From Streptomyces longispororuber (GTDB taxonomy: Bacteria > Actinomycetota > Actinomycetes > Streptomycetales > Streptomycetaceae): a stretch of DNA of 64,000 nucleotides. Below the pieces are notes generated by a model. It saw only the letters and a program-made list of their open reading frames with translations, searched no databases and was not told the DNA's origin. Both the position numbers and the translations under genes were made by a program. Within the stretch, counting starts at the first letter, position 1. Every line of letters starts with the position of its first letter. Below, in pieces: positions 26,100-35,862 of this stretch. Location: assembly GCF_024448165.1 (NCBI RefSeq), contig NZ_JAMOLN010000012.1:18956-82955 (forward strand), written 5' to 3'.

Positions 26100-26564
26100 A
26101 TGACATCGTCGCCCCCAACTCTGGTGATCGCAGTACTCGTCCTGTCCCTCGTCGCTTCCGTGCCTGCCTGCGCCTTCGGGCTGATGCTGATGAAGGGCGA
26201 GGGAGCCGAGCTCAAGAAGATGACGGAGCTGTACGAATCCGGCGTCGAGGTGCAGGCACAACTGGTGAGTCTCGTGCCGTTCGGCAACAGGGGCTATGCA
26301 CACGCCCGCTACGAGTTCCCGTCACCGCAGGGCCCCGCTCGGCACGAGAAGGGCGCCGAGGTCGGCCCCGCGCACGTGGTCGGCGAGCGGTACCCGATGG
26401 TCTTCGATCCGCAGAACACGAAGCGCGTCCACCTGGGAACGAAGGCGTCGGTCCGCAGGGAGCGCGCACGCCGCGTGGGCTACGTGCGCAACGCGAAGCG
26501 GATGGCGGTCCTGTCCTTCGCGGCGGGCACGCTGGCGACGGTGGGACTGGTCCTCACCGCCTGA
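26100..26564 (+). CDS. DUF3592-like membrane protein
   Basis: A 154-residue protein with a membrane segment at ~8-30 and another at the C-terminus (~135-152), and a soluble stretch between them that contains GVEVQAQLVSLVPFGNRGYAHARYEF-like strands (read in two parts) and GERYPMVFDPQNTKRVHLG, a typical DUF3592 layout in which the middle part resembles the tail of the interrupted neighbour. ATG 26100 overlaps the start of that divergent gene; no clear RBS is visible, so a GTG at 26121 is an alternative start. It ends before a strong hairpin at 26618. Confidence 0.7.
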   Translation: MTSSPPTLVIAVLVLSLVASVPACAFGLMLMKGEGAELKKMTELYESGVEVQAQLVSLVPFGNRGYAHARYEFPSPQGPARHEKGAEVGPAHVVGERYPMVFDPQNTKRVHLGTKASVRRERARRVGYVRNAKRMAVLSFAAGTLATVGLVLTA

Positions 26565-26617
26565 CCCTCCCCTGCTCCTCGCAGGACCACGGACCACGGA
26601 CCGCGCAGGCGATAAGG

Positions 26618-26637
26618 GCCCCTGGGCGTCCAGGGGC
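26618..26637 (+). terminator. stem-loop terminator
   Basis: GCCCCTGG-GCGT-CCAGGGGC is a perfect eight-pair hairpin with a four-base loop, 54 bases after the stop of the DUF3592-like gene and before the metallophosphoesterase promoter. Confidence 0.6.
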
Positions 26638-26705
26638 GTCCGGTCGGCTTCGGGCCGACCCGATAAAGTGCGCGCGACGGCAGCGGTTACTCATGGAGGG
26701 GAAGC

Positions 26706-27917
26706 GTGACCGACACCAGCGAGGCCCGGCCCGCCGACGGCGCAGGACAGGCGACCGAACAGAGCACACTGCGCCGCCTGATGCGCTTCATCCCCCTCAT
26801 CGCGCCCGTCCTGCTGTGGGCCGTGCCCTGCTGGGTCCTGCTGTACGCGGGCCAGCACTGGCCGCTCCCCGTCACGCTGGGCGGCACCGCGCTGTTCGTC
26901 GCCGGACTGATCACGATGCCGCTCGCGATGGTGCGCGGGCACGGCCGACGGCAGCAGGACCGGGCGGCGATCGTCGGTGACACGCTGCTGGGCGGGAGCT
27001 GGATCCTGTTCACCTGGTCCGTGCTGCTCGGCGTCCTGCTGCGCCTGGCCCTGAGCGTGGCCGGCGTCGGCGACGGCCAGGAGCGGGCGCGAATCGTCAC
27101 CTGGGCGGTCGTCGGCGTAGCGGCCGTGCTGCTGGCCTGGGGGACCTTCGAGGCCCGCCGGGTACCGCGGGTGCGCCGCCTCGACGTGCAACTCCCCCGT
27201 CTGGGAGCCGGGTTGGACGGCACCCGCGTCGTCCTCATCACCGACACCCACTACGGGCCGCTCGACCGGGCCCGCTGGTCGAGGCGGGTCTGCGAGACGG
27301 TCAACACCCTGGAGGCGGACCTCGTCTGCCACACCGGCGACATCGCCGACGGCACGGCCGCACGCCGCCGCGCGCAGGCCACCCCGCTGGGCACCGTGCA
27401 GGCCGCCCACGCCCGGGTCTACGTCACCGGGAATCACGAGTACTACAGCGAGGCGCAGGGCTGGGTCGACCTGATGGGCGAGCTGGGCTGGGAGCCGCTG
27501 CGCAACCGCCACCTGCTGCTCGAACGCGGCGGCGACACCCTCGTGGTCGCGGGCGTGGACGACGTCACCGCCGAGTCCTCCGGGCTGGCCGGCCACCGCG
27601 CCCACCTCGCCGGAGCCCTGGACGGCGCCGACCCCGACCTGCCCGTGCTGCTCCTCGCCCACCAGCCCAAGTTCGTCGACCGGGCCGCGGCCGGCGGCGT
27701 CGACCTCCAGCTCTCGGGCCACACCCACGGCGGCCAGATCTGGCCCTTCCACCACCTGGTCCGCCTCGATCAGCCCGCCCTCGCGGGCCTCAGCCGCCAC
27801 GGCGCGCGCACCCTCCTCTACACCAGCCGCGGCACCGGCTTCTGGGGACCCCCGTTCCGTGTCTTCGCGCCCAGCGAGATCACCCTGCTCGTCCTGCGCT
27901 CTCCCCGCACCAAATGA
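26706..27917 (+). CDS. membrane-anchored metallophosphoesterase
   Basis: A 403-residue protein. The first ~150 residues hold four hydrophobic segments, followed by a calcineurin-like phosphoesterase domain. Metal-binding motifs appear in order: ITDTHYG (~180), TGDIAD (~213), GNHEYY (~242), LLAHQPK (~318) and GHTHGGQ (~338). This is the YaeI/YkuE-like group, thought to cleave phosphate esters of lipids or UDP-sugars. Start GTG 26706 follows GGAGGGGAAGC. The catalytic domain should face the outside if the segments count to four with an inside N-terminus remains uncertain. Confidence 0.9.
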   Translation: MTDTSEARPADGAGQATEQSTLRRLMRFIPLIAPVLLWAVPCWVLLYAGQHWPLPVTLGGTALFVAGLITMPLAMVRGHGRRQQDRAAIVGDTLLGGSWILFTWSVLLGVLLRLALSVAGVGDGQERARIVTWAVVGVAAVLLAWGTFEARRVPRVRRLDVQLPRLGAGLDGTRVVLITDTHYGPLDRARWSRRVCETVNTLEADLVCHTGDIADGTAARRRAQATPLGTVQAAHARVYVTGNHEYYSEAQGWVDLMGELGWEPLRNRHLLLERGGDTLVVAGVDDVTAESSGLAGHRAHLAGALDGADPDLPVLLLAHQPKFVDRAAAGGVDLQLSGHTHGGQIWPFHHLVRLDQPALAGLSRHGARTLLYTSRGTGFWGPPFRVFAPSEITLLVLRSPRTK

Positions 27918-28014
27918 TCTACTCTGCAAGGGACTTGACGATCAGCAGGCCGGACGACGGCGTTCCCTTTGCTGTTTCGCTGTGCGCCTCGGGTCCGGCC
28001 GCGGAAGGAGCGCA

Positions 28015-29202
28015 GTGCCTCCCGTACGCCCGAATCGCCGTTCCCTCATCGCCGGTGGTCTCGCAGTGGCCGCCGCAGCCGCCGTTCCCCTGTCGGCGTC
28101 CACGCCGGCCGTGGCAGCCGGTCTCACGCCCCTCCGGCTGGCCGGACCGACCGGCCCCTCACCGGTGGGCGCCGTAGAACTGCACCTCGTGGACCCCTCG
28201 CGAACCGACCCCTGGTCGGGGCAGCCGCGCGAGGTGATGGTGACCGTGACGTACCCGGCCGCCGACGTGCGAGGCCGCAGCATGATGCCCTGGCTGCCGT
28301 CCGGCGCCGAGCGGGCCCTGAAGGCCCGCTTCGGGGGCGCCGTGGACGGCTACGCCCTCCCGACGACCCACAGTTCGGTCGGCGCCCCGGCGCGGCCCGG
28401 GCGCCGTCCGGTGCTGATCCACTCGCCGGGATACAACGCGGACCGCACGTTCAACACGCTGGTCATCGAGGAACTGGCCTCCTGGGGATACGTCGTGGTC
28501 GCTGTCGACCATCCCTACGACTCGGGTGAGGTCGAGTTCCCCGACGGCCGTGTGGTCGTGAACCGCCCCGACGACGCGAGCGACCGGGCCCGCACCGCCG
28601 CGGTCGCCGTTCGGGCCGCCGATCTGCGGTTCGTCCTCGACCAACTGGCCGTACTGGAGCGAGGCGGCAACCCCGACGCAGAGCGACGCCCCCTCCCCCG
28701 CGGACTGCACAGGGCGCTGGACCTCCGGCGCATCGGTGCGTTCGGGCACTCCCGGGGCGGCGCGGCGTCCGCGTCGGTGATGCACCTGGACGAGCGGGTG
28801 CGCGTCGGCATCGATCTGGACGGCGCCCTGTACGGGCCGGTGGTCGAGCACGGGCTCGACCGGCCGTTCCTGCTGATGGACACGGTCGTCCACGACGGGC
28901 TCAACGAGGACGGGTCCTGGCCGCCGTTCTGGGCGCACCTGAGCGACTGGCACCGCTGCCTTCGCCTCGCGGACGCCGACCACAACTGCTTCACCGACAT
29001 CGTGGCCATCGCCCCGCAGGTTCCCGAGCCGGTCCGCGACACACTGCAGGTCGGCCCGATCCCCGCCGACCGGGCGGTGGCCGGCGTTCGGGCGACCGTG
29101 CGGGCCTTCTTCGATCTGCACCTGCGCGGCCGCCCGGACACCGGGCACGTGCTGTGGGGGGCGTCGTCGCGCCATCCCGAGATCGGCTACATCGCCGGGT
29201 AG
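28015..29202 (+). CDS. secreted alpha/beta hydrolase (PAF-acetylhydrolase-like)
   Basis: A 395-residue protein, start GTG 28015 after GGAAGGAG. The N-terminus RPNRRSLIAGGLAVAAAA with an AVAA site looks like a Tat signal (R-R-S-L-I). The mature part is an alpha/beta hydrolase: HSPGYNADR (oxyanion side), the nucleophile elbow GAFGHSRGG with Ser, DLDGALYG for the acid region and ADADHNCFTD for the His. This resembles platelet-activating-factor acetylhydrolase-like and cutinase-like lipases found in actinomycetes. It is likely an exported lipase/esterase; substrate unknown. Confidence 0.87.
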   Translation: MPPVRPNRRSLIAGGLAVAAAAAVPLSASTPAVAAGLTPLRLAGPTGPSPVGAVELHLVDPSRTDPWSGQPREVMVTVTYPAADVRGRSMMPWLPSGAERALKARFGGAVDGYALPTTHSSVGAPARPGRRPVLIHSPGYNADRTFNTLVIEELASWGYVVVAVDHPYDSGEVEFPDGRVVVNRPDDASDRARTAAVAVRAADLRFVLDQLAVLERGGNPDAERRPLPRGLHRALDLRRIGAFGHSRGGAASASVMHLDERVRVGIDLDGALYGPVVEHGLDRPFLLMDTVVHDGLNEDGSWPPFWAHLSDWHRCLRLADADHNCFTDIVAIAPQVPEPVRDTLQVGPIPADRAVAGVRATVRAFFDLHLRGRPDTGHVLWGASSRHPEIGYIAG

Positions 29203-29232
29203 CCGAGGCGCAGGCGCCGGGCCAGGCCGAAC

Positions 29233-30927
29233 CTAGAGGGCGGCGAGCTGGTCGAGCAGGTCGTCGAGCCCGAGCGAGCCTTGGGAGAGGGCCTTCATGT
29301 GCCAGGCCTTGAGGTCGAACGCGGCACCGTGACGTCGCTTCGCGGCGGCACGGCCCGCGAGCCAGGCCCGCTCGCCGAGCTTGTATCCGATGGCCTGGCC
29401 CGGCCACCCGAGGTACCGGTTGATCTCGTTGGTGCGGCGCGCTGCCGGGCTGCCGTTGTAGGTGGCCAGGAATTCGGTGGCGAGCGCCGGGGTCCAGCGC
29501 TCGCCGGGATGGAATCCGGAGTCGGCGGGCACGGGCAGTTCGAGGTGCATGCCGATGTCCACGATCACGCGGATGGTGCGCAGCATCTGTCCGTCCAGGA
29601 AGCCGAGGCGCCGCTCGGGGTCGGCGAAGAAGCCCAGCTCGTCCATGAACCGCTCGGCGTACAGGGCCCAGCCCTCGATGTTGGCGCTCACCGTTCCCTC
29701 GCTCACCTGGTAGCGGCTGAGGTGATCGGCCACGGCGGCCCACCGGGCCAGTTGGAGGTGATGGCCGGGCACGCCCTCGTGGTACCAGATGCTCACCAAC
29801 TGCCAGGTGGGGAAGGTGTCCTGACCGAGCGTCGGGAAGTAGGTGCGTCCGGGACGGCTGAAGTCGAGGCTCGGGCTCTGGTAGTAGGGGCCGGAGGTGC
29901 TGCCGGCGGGCGCGATGTGCGATTCGATCTTCCGGAGGGGGCCGGACAGGTCGAAGTGGCTGCCGTCGAGGGCGGTGATCGCCTCGTCCATCAGCTGTTG
30001 CAGCCAGTCGCGGACGGCGGTCTCGCCCGTCACCGCGTGTCCGTGCTTCTCCAGGTGGTGCAGGGTCTCCAAAAGCGGGGCTCCGGGCAGTACGCGCTCC
30101 GCTTCGGCCCGCATCTCCCCCAGTGTCCGGTGGAACTCCTCCCAGGCCCATCCGTAGACGTCGTCCAGGTCGAGCTGGGCTCCCGTGCTGTGGCGGGCCG
30201 CGTGCAGGTAGCGTTCCCGGCCCACCGCGTCCGGGGTGCCGGCCGCGGCAGGCAGATAGGTGCCGCGCAGCCAGTCGCGGAACCCGGCCACGGCGCGCGT
30301 GGCCTGGCGGGCCGCCTCGTCCAGTTCGGGCTGCATCCGTGCGTCCGCGCCGCCCGTCACGAAGCCGGCGAACCAGCCCGCACCACCGCCCGCGTGCGGT
30401 CCGGTGGCCTCGCCGGTCCAGTCGGTGAGCTGGCTGATGACACCGCTGACCTGGCGGGGAGCGGCGAGCAGTCCACGGTTCATGCCCTCGGTGAGGGTGG
30501 TCCGGTAGCCGTCGAGTGCGCCCTCGATGGCGCGCATCCGGCCGGCCACCGCCGCCCAGTCGGCGTCGGTGGCGGTCGGCATGAAGCTGAAGATCGTCCG
30601 TACTTGCTCGACGTGCGCGCCGACGGTCCGCAACTGGCGGTAGTTCTCCCCGGTGTCGTGCAGGGCGAGCTCCGCCGTGAGCCGTTCCCGCAGCAGCCTG
30701 GCGCAGATCCGCTCTGCCGGGTCGTGCGAGGGGGCGGCGGCATCGAGTGTGCGGAGAGTGGAGCGCGCGAGGTCGGCGTCCGCCGCGAAGCCGTCCGGTG
30801 ACAGGTCGGGCAGGCGGCCGTCCCCGTGGTCCAGCCCGAGCCACGCGGCCGTCAGGGGGTTGTGTGCCGCCACCCGATCGAGGTGGAGGTCGGCGATCCT
30901 GCGCGGCGTCAGCGGCTCGTCGGTCAT
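29233..30927 (-). CDS. DUF885 family protein (HExxxGH metallopeptidase-like)
   Basis: A 564-residue cytosolic protein, start ATG 30927 (MTDEPLTPRRIADLHLD). DUF885 proteins are mostly helical and resemble M32/M2-type zinc peptidases. The likely metal site is visible as WYHEGVPGHHLQ at about residues 383-394, followed by a downstream EGWALYAERF helix supplying the Glu ligand. The substrate is unknown. Divergent from the FMN-binding gene at 31064, with 136 bases between for both promoters. Confidence 0.9.
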   Translation of the reverse strand: MTDEPLTPRRIADLHLDRVAAHNPLTAAWLGLDHGDGRLPDLSPDGFAADADLARSTLRTLDAAAPSHDPAERICARLLRERLTAELALHDTGENYRQLRTVGAHVEQVRTIFSFMPTATDADWAAVAGRMRAIEGALDGYRTTLTEGMNRGLLAAPRQVSGVISQLTDWTGEATGPHAGGGAGWFAGFVTGGADARMQPELDEAARQATRAVAGFRDWLRGTYLPAAAGTPDAVGRERYLHAARHSTGAQLDLDDVYGWAWEEFHRTLGEMRAEAERVLPGAPLLETLHHLEKHGHAVTGETAVRDWLQQLMDEAITALDGSHFDLSGPLRKIESHIAPAGSTSGPYYQSPSLDFSRPGRTYFPTLGQDTFPTWQLVSIWYHEGVPGHHLQLARWAAVADHLSRYQVSEGTVSANIEGWALYAERFMDELGFFADPERRLGFLDGQMLRTIRVIVDIGMHLELPVPADSGFHPGERWTPALATEFLATYNGSPAARRTNEINRYLGWPGQAIGYKLGERAWLAGRAAAKRRHGAAFDLKAWHMKALSQGSLGLDDLLDQLAAL

Positions 30928-31063
30928 GCGAACAACTGTAGGGATCAACGGACTTGCCCCGCGGAGGAATGCTGATCCGGTTCCAGAGCCCCCGGTTCCG
31001 GTCTTCCCACCCGGGACCACCCACCCGGCCAGGAGCCATCGGCCCCACCCTACTGTCAGAGGC

Positions 31064-31723
31064 ATGACGACCTCCCTGACCCACAGCGCCTTCGACTCGC
31101 TCCTCCTCGACGCGGTGCCCGACCACGAGACGCTGCGGCAGACCTACGCGGCTCCCGGCGACGCGGCCGTGCGCAAGCAGATGACCGAACTCACCGACCA
31201 GACCGAGAAGTTGATCAACTGCTCCTCGCTGGTCCTGATCGCCAGCACGGACGCCGAGGGCAACTGCGACGTCTCCCCGCGCGGTGGCCCCGCCGGGTTC
31301 GTCTGCGTCCTCGACGCACGGACGGTGGCGATACCGGACGCCACCGGCAACAAGCGCCTGGACACCCTGCAGAACGTGATCACCACCGGACGGGCCGGGC
31401 TGCTGTTCGTCATCCCGGGGCGCACCACGACGCTCAGAGTCAACGGCCGCGCCTGCGTCTCCACCCGCCCGGACCTGCTGTCGCAGCTGACCGCCGTGGG
31501 CAAGCCGCCCGCCAGCGCGCTCGTGGTGGGGATCGAGGAGGTCTACCCGCACTGCCCCAAGTCGCTGCTGCGCAGCGCGGCCTGGAAGCCGGAGCAGTGG
31601 CTGCCCGCGGACGCCCAGCCGGCCTCGGCCGAGGTGACGCTGGCCCAACTGCGCCGGCCGGGGCTGACGATCGCCGACATCGAGCGGGCGGAGGCGGAGT
31701 CGCTCAAGTACCGGTACGAGTAG
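31064..31723 (+). CDS. pyridoxamine 5'-phosphate oxidase-like FMN-binding protein
   Basis: A 219-residue split-barrel flavoprotein, start ATG 31064. The features CSSLVLIASTDAEGNCDVSPRGGPAGFV (shown here as LVLIASTDAEG and DVSPRGGPAGF), NKRLDTLQNVI, GLLFVIPGRTTTLRVNGRA and HCPKSLLRSAAW match the MSMEG_1061-type subgroup of PPOX/FMN-binding proteins. These bind FMN or F420 and may reduce or oxidise small molecules; the true reaction is not known. Confidence 0.88.
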   Translation: MTTSLTHSAFDSLLLDAVPDHETLRQTYAAPGDAAVRKQMTELTDQTEKLINCSSLVLIASTDAEGNCDVSPRGGPAGFVCVLDARTVAIPDATGNKRLDTLQNVITTGRAGLLFVIPGRTTTLRVNGRACVSTRPDLLSQLTAVGKPPASALVVGIEEVYPHCPKSLLRSAAWKPEQWLPADAQPASAEVTLAQLRRPGLTIADIERAEAESLKYRYE

Positions 31724-31801
31724 GCCCGACCGGTGGACGCCGAACACCGGCAGACGGAGAGAGCCCCGCAGGCCGGGTGCTCAGGCCCGGTGGTGGGCGA
31801 G

Positions 31802-32215
31802 TCAGAGGACGTGGCCCGTCTCCACCGGGAAGTCCGGCGGCCACGGCTTGGACCAGTCGAACAGGAACTCCCGGTCGCCCATCAGCTCGTACTCCGCCTC
31901 ACGCCAGCTCGGGATGCCTCCGATGACGAAGCTGTCACCGTCAGGCTCCAGCATCCAGGTGTATTCGGCGTCGGCCGGATCCAGCCCGTGCCGCTCCCGC
32001 AGTACGGCGAACTCCTCTGCGGCGGCGCGCCGGATGTGGAGCCCGTTGCCGTAGACGGGCTGGAGGAGCATCAGCTCCACGTGGCCGATGTAGATCTCGA
32101 TGCGCGTGGTGGTCCGGTCCGCCGTCGTCGCTTCGCTCTGCAGGAAGAGCTGCCGGTGGGACGGATCGAACCGGACGATCCGGAACAGTCTCCCCGTGCG
32201 GATGAAGTCAGCCAT
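31802..32215 (-). CDS. hypothetical protein, possible immunity-like
   Basis: A 137-residue soluble protein. I place the start at ATG 32215 (MADFIRTGRLFRIVRFDPSH), which follows AGAGGG; longer in-frame starts overlap the NUDIX gene and look non-coding. It is beta-rich in appearance, with FLQSEATTADRTTTRIEIYI and a C-terminal DREFLFDWSKPWPPDF. I do not recognise the family. It follows the NUDIX gene on the same strand with a 137-base gap. Confidence 0.65.
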   Translation of the reverse strand: MADFIRTGRLFRIVRFDPSHRQLFLQSEATTADRTTTRIEIYIGHVELMLLQPVYGNGLHIRRAAAEEFAVLRERHGLDPADAEYTWMLEPDGDSFVIGGIPSWREAEYELMGDREFLFDWSKPWPPDFPVETGHVL

Positions 32216-32352
32216 GATCGAAACCCTCTGTCGCGCCTCGTGCCGTCGGTGCGCCTCTCGGTCGACGACCTCGTGCGCCGCTCCAGTCTGGCGGAGGTCA
32301 CGACGGCTCTTGGCGTTGTTCCGCTTCCACCGCGGCCCGTCCTCGGCCCGCG

Positions 32353-32769
32353 TCACCCGCCGCTGGACGTCCCGAGCACTCCCTTACGGCGCAGCAACGG
32401 CAGCAGATGGTGCTCGACGGCCGGGGCCAGCCGCAGGCCCTCGTCCCGGCCGTCGGTCCAGCGAAGGGCCGCCAGCTCGGCCGCGGGGACCGGGTCACCG
32501 ATCAGCGTCGCGGAGAACACGGTCAGGTGCATGGGCACGCCTTCCAGAGCCGCCGTCTCCTCCACCACGGCGAGGTGTTCGAGTGCGTCCGGCACGACAC
32601 CCAGTTCTTCCCGCAGCTCCCGTTCCAGGGTCTCTTCGGGCTGTTCGCCGGCCTCGGGCTTGCCGCCCGGAATGTAGAAGACGTCCGGCGCTGCCTGCTT
32701 GCTGACGACGAGCAGCTTCCCGTCCTCGACCACGGCCGCCGCGACGACCTTCATGACTGCATGATCCAT
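32353..32769 (-). CDS. NUDIX hydrolase
   Basis: A 138-residue enzyme that should hydrolyse a nucleoside diphosphate linked to another moiety. The NUDIX box is complete: G-x5-E-x7-REUxEE-xGU appears as GKPEAGEQPEETLERELREE followed by LGVV. The N-terminus KVVAAAVVEDGKLLVVSKQ is typical of the small MutT-like group. Start ATG 32769; an internal MKVVAA start is possible. Substrate cannot be read from sequence. Confidence 0.9.
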   Translation of the reverse strand: MDHAVMKVVAAAVVEDGKLLVVSKQAAPDVFYIPGGKPEAGEQPEETLERELREELGVVPDALEHLAVVEETAALEGVPMHLTVFSATLIGDPVPAAELAALRWTDGRDEGLRLAPAVEHHLLPLLRRKGVLGTSSGG

Positions 32770-32893
32770 CCCTGCATTGTGCAGGCTCGATCAGCCCGTC
32801 CCGCACCCAGTCCTCCCCCGCCGCCACGCGTCGACGTGTCTCACTTCACCCTCCCGGTTCCGGACGACCCAGCGATCCTCGACCGCGAACCCA

Positions 32894-33108
32894 TAAGGTG
32901 GCTCCCGCAGCTGGTTCGTCCTGTCAGCCGGACAGGGCGTCGCAAGAGGGAACCCGGTGGGAATCCGGGACTGCCCCGCAGCGGTGAGTGAGAACGACCG
33001 CCGTCATACGCACTGGATCCCGGCAAAGGGATCTGGGAAGCGACGGCCAGTAGGGGTCCGTCCGGTCCGGATGGACGTGCTCACGAGTCCGAAGACCTGC
33101 CACCTGCC
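32894..33108 (+). promoter_or_regulatory. cobalamin riboswitch upstream of metE
   Basis: Conserved pieces occur in order: GAGGGAACCCGGTGGGAATC then CCGGGACTGCCCCGCAGCGG and GTGAG (the core P3-P6 region of B12 aptamers), and the B12 box GTCCGAAGACCTGCC at 33087-33101. AGGTGGC (32896-32902) pairs with GCCACCT (33099-33105) as P1. The following 170 bases contain GGTGCG-AGA-GCGCACC-like hairpins that may be the expression platform. When adenosyl- or methylcobalamin is plentiful it should switch off the B12-independent methionine synthase gene at 33281. Confidence 0.93.
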
Positions 33109-33280
33109 CGTGTACGTACGACGCGCGCACGGGCATCTCGGTGACCTCGTGGGCGGGTCGGCGTACACATACGGCGGACGACCGCGCCATCCGGTGCGAG
33201 AGCGCACCGCCGTCCGTGTCACTCCTTCGTGCGTACAGGTCCTCGGGATCCCAGGGATACGTCTCTCGAAGGAGATCTCC

Positions 33281-35605
33281 GTGACCACCAGGACCGCAAC
33301 CGCGGCAGCACGGGCCACCGTGTACGGCTACCCCCGCCAGGGCCGGCACCGCGAACTCAAGAAGGCCATCGAGGGCTACTGGAAGGGCCGCGTCACCTCC
33401 GACGCCGTCCGGGCCACCGCCGCCGACCTGCGCCGCACCAACTGGCAGGAACTGGCCGCCGCCGGAATCACCGAAGTCCCCACCGGCGACTTCTCCTCCT
33501 ACGACCACGTCCTCGACACGACCGTGATGGTCGGCGCGATCCCCGAGCGCCACCGGGCCGCCGTGGACGCCGACGCCCTGGACGGCTACTTCGCGATGGC
33601 CCGCGGCACCCAGGACGTCGCGCCGCTGGAGATGACCAAGTGGTTCGACACCAACTACCACTACCTGGTGCCCGAGTTGGGGCCCGGCACCGTCTTCACC
33701 GCCGACTCCACCAAGCAGGTCGCGGAACTCAAGGAGGCCCTGGCCCTCGGACTGACCGCCCGGCCGGTCCTGGTCGGCCCGGTCACCTACCTCCTCCTCG
33801 CCAAGCCCGCACCCGGCGTCGCCGCCGACTTCGACCCGCTGACCCTCCTGGACCGGCTGCTGCCCGTCTACGCCGAGGTCCTCGCCGACCTGCGCGCGGC
33901 GGGCGCCGAGTGGGTGCAGCTCGACGAGCCCACCCTGGTCCAGGACCGCACCCCGGCGGAGCTCGGCGCCACCACCCGCGCCTACCGCGATCTCGGCGCC
34001 CTCACCGACCGGCCCAAGCTCCTCGTCGCCAGCTACTTCGACCGTCTCGGCGACGCCCTGCCCGTCCTCGCCAAGGCCCCCGTCGAAGGACTCGCCCTCG
34101 ACTTCACCGAAGCGGCCGCCGCCAACCTCGACGCTCTCGCCGCCGTCGGCGGACTGCCCGGCAAGCGCCTGGTCGCCGGGGTCGTCAACGGCCGCAACAT
34201 CTGGGTCAACGACCTGGAGCAGTCCCTCACCACGCTCGGCACCCTGCTGGGCCTCGCCGACCGCGTCGACGTGGCCGCCTCCTCCTCGCTCCTGCACGTC
34301 CCCCTGGACGCGTCGCTGGAGCGCGACATCGATCCGCAGATCCTGCGCTGGCTCGCCTTCGCCCGGCAGAAGACCGCCGAGATCGCCACGCTCGCCAAGG
34401 GCCTCTCCCAGGGCACCGACGCCATCACCGCCGAACTCGCCGTCAACCGGGCCGCCCTGTCCTCCCGCGCCACCTCCCCGATCACCCGCGACCCGGCCGT
34501 CCGCGCCCGCGCCGCGGCCGTCACCGACGCCGACACCCGGCGCGCCCAGGCCTACCCGGAGCGGGCCGCCGCCCAGCGCGCCCACCTCGATCTGCCGCTG
34601 CTGCCGACCACCACGATCGGCTCCTTCCCGCAGACCACCGAACTGCGCACCGCGCGCGCCGACCTGAAGTCCGGGCGCATCGACACCGCGGGCTACGAGG
34701 AGCGCATCAGGACCGAGATCCGCGACGTCATCTCCTTCCAGGAGAAGACCGGCATCGACGTCCTCGTGCACGGTGAACCCGAACGCAACGACATGGTGCA
34801 GTACTTCGCCGAGCAGCTCACCGGCTACCTCGCCCTGCAGGCCGGCTGGGTCCAGTCCTACGGCACCCGCTACGTCCGCCCGCCGGTCCTGGCCGGCGAC
34901 ATTTCCCGGCCCGAGCCGATGACGGTGCGCTGGACCGCATACGCGCAGTCCCTGACGGGCCGCCCCGTCAAGGGCATGCTCACCGGCCCGGTCACCATGC
35001 TCGCCTGGTCGTTCGTCCGTGACGACCAGCCCCTCGGCGACACCGCGCGCCAGGTCGCCCTCGCCCTGCGCGACGAGGTCAACGACCTTGAGGCGAACGG
35101 CACTTCCGTCATCCAGGTCGACGAGCCGGCACTGCGTGAGACCCTCCCGCTGCGCGCCGCGGACCACGCCGACTACCTGGCCTGGGCCACCGAGGCGTTC
35201 CGGGTCACGACCGCCGGCGTGCGGCCGGAGACGCAGATCCACACGCACATGTGCTACGCGGAGTTCGGCGACATCGTGCAGGCGATCGACGATCTCGACG
35301 CGGACGTGATCAGCCTGGAGGCGGCGCGCTCGCACATGCAGGTCGCCCACGAACTGGCCGAGCACGGTTACCCGCGCGAGGCAGGGCCCGGCGTCTACGA
35401 CATCCACTCCCCCCGCGTCCCCAGCCGCGACGAGGCATCCGCCCTGCTGCGTACGGGACTTGAGGCCATCCCCGCCGAGCGGCTCTGGGTCAACCCGGAC
35501 TGCGGGCTGAAGACGCGTGGCTGGCCCGAGACGCGAGCGTCGCTGGAGAACCTCGTCGCCGCCGCCCGCACCGTCCGCGCCGAGCTGGACACTCCCGCGT
35601 CCTGA
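33281..35605 (+). CDS. metE: cobalamin-independent methionine synthase MetE
   Basis: A 774-residue enzyme that transfers the methyl group of 5-methyltetrahydropteroyltri-glutamate to homocysteine. Start GTG 33281 follows GAAGGAG. The N-terminal half has [20 protein letters not shown]; the catalytic C-terminal barrel has [14 protein letters not shown], the zinc ligands His656 and Cys658 in HTHMCY, and Cys741 in NPDCGLKTR, matching the E. coli positions with a constant offset. It sits behind a cobalamin riboswitch, so it is used when B12 is scarce. It ends at a strong stem-loop terminator. Confidence 0.97.
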   Translation: MTTRTATAAARATVYGYPRQGRHRELKKAIEGYWKGRVTSDAVRATAADLRRTNWQELAAAGITEVPTGDFSSYDHVLDTTVMVGAIPERHRAAVDADALDGYFAMARGTQDVAPLEMTKWFDTNYHYLVPELGPGTVFTADSTKQVAELKEALALGLTARPVLVGPVTYLLLAKPAPGVAADFDPLTLLDRLLPVYAEVLADLRAAGAEWVQLDEPTLVQDRTPAELGATTRAYRDLGALTDRPKLLVASYFDRLGDALPVLAKAPVEGLALDFTEAAAANLDALAAVGGLPGKRLVAGVVNGRNIWVNDLEQSLTTLGTLLGLADRVDVAASSSLLHVPLDASLERDIDPQILRWLAFARQKTAEIATLAKGLSQGTDAITAELAVNRAALSSRATSPITRDPAVRARAAAVTDADTRRAQAYPERAAAQRAHLDLPLLPTTTIGSFPQTTELRTARADLKSGRIDTAGYEERIRTEIRDVISFQEKTGIDVLVHGEPERNDMVQYFAEQLTGYLALQAGWVQSYGTRYVRPPVLAGDISRPEPMTVRWTAYAQSLTGRPVKGMLTGPVTMLAWSFVRDDQPLGDTARQVALALRDEVNDLEANGTSVIQVDEPALRETLPLRAADHADYLAWATEAFRVTTAGVRPETQIHTHMCYAEFGDIVQAIDDLDADVISLEAARSHMQVAHELAEHGYPREAGPGVYDIHSPRVPSRDEASALLRTGLEAIPAERLWVNPDCGLKTRGWPETRASLENLVAAARTVRAELDTPAS

Positions 35606-35612
35606 CACCCCG

Positions 35613-35643
35613 CCGGGCCGGGGCACACCGCGCCCCGGCCCGG
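35613..35643 (+). terminator. metE terminator
   Basis: CCGGGCCGGGGC (35613-35624) pairs with GCCCCGGCCCGG (35632-35643) over twelve bases with a seven-base loop, eight bases after the metE stop. Confidence 0.8.
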
Positions 35644-35862
35644 TGGACCACCCGGCGAGGCCGGCACCCAGGACTCCGGACCGGGCCCGTGCAGTACGCG
35701 GCCGTGGCGCCCCACCACGTACGCCTCCAGGGGGCAGCCCCGAAAGCGCGTCGCGCCTGGTCGCCCCGCCCGGTAGCGTCTCGAGCGTGTCCTCACGGCG
35801 GCGAGCCCAGGATTCCGCGAGCGGCCGCCCCGGCAGTCCCGACGCTGAGAGCAGGTTCGTCC

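Larger units (their letters stand above)
23951..26106 (-). pseudogene. DUF3592-type membrane protein interrupted by IS element
   Basis: The 5' part lies at 26106-25984 (MSWREWYLPRYGITVYGQQV and on to TRYRD) and the 3' part at 24139-23951 (ITGHNKGRPVRVAYRPRNP, then a membrane segment in LGILAVFVVVGVIAGLV, ending FGG-stop). If the IS200/IS605 element at 24140-25983 is removed, GAT joins ATC in frame, giving RYRD-ITGHNKG, so the reading frame is restored exactly. The gene was therefore intact before insertion, ~103 codons. DUF3592 proteins are small membrane proteins of unknown function. Its start overlaps that of a divergent DUF3592-like gene at 26100. Confidence 0.75.

Noticed and set aside
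28991..31747. A 918-codon minus-strand open frame across 29-31.7 kb
   Set aside because: It is out of frame with the DUF885 protein and rich in Arg/Pro/Gly; the DUF885 frame with HEGVPGHH is the real gene.
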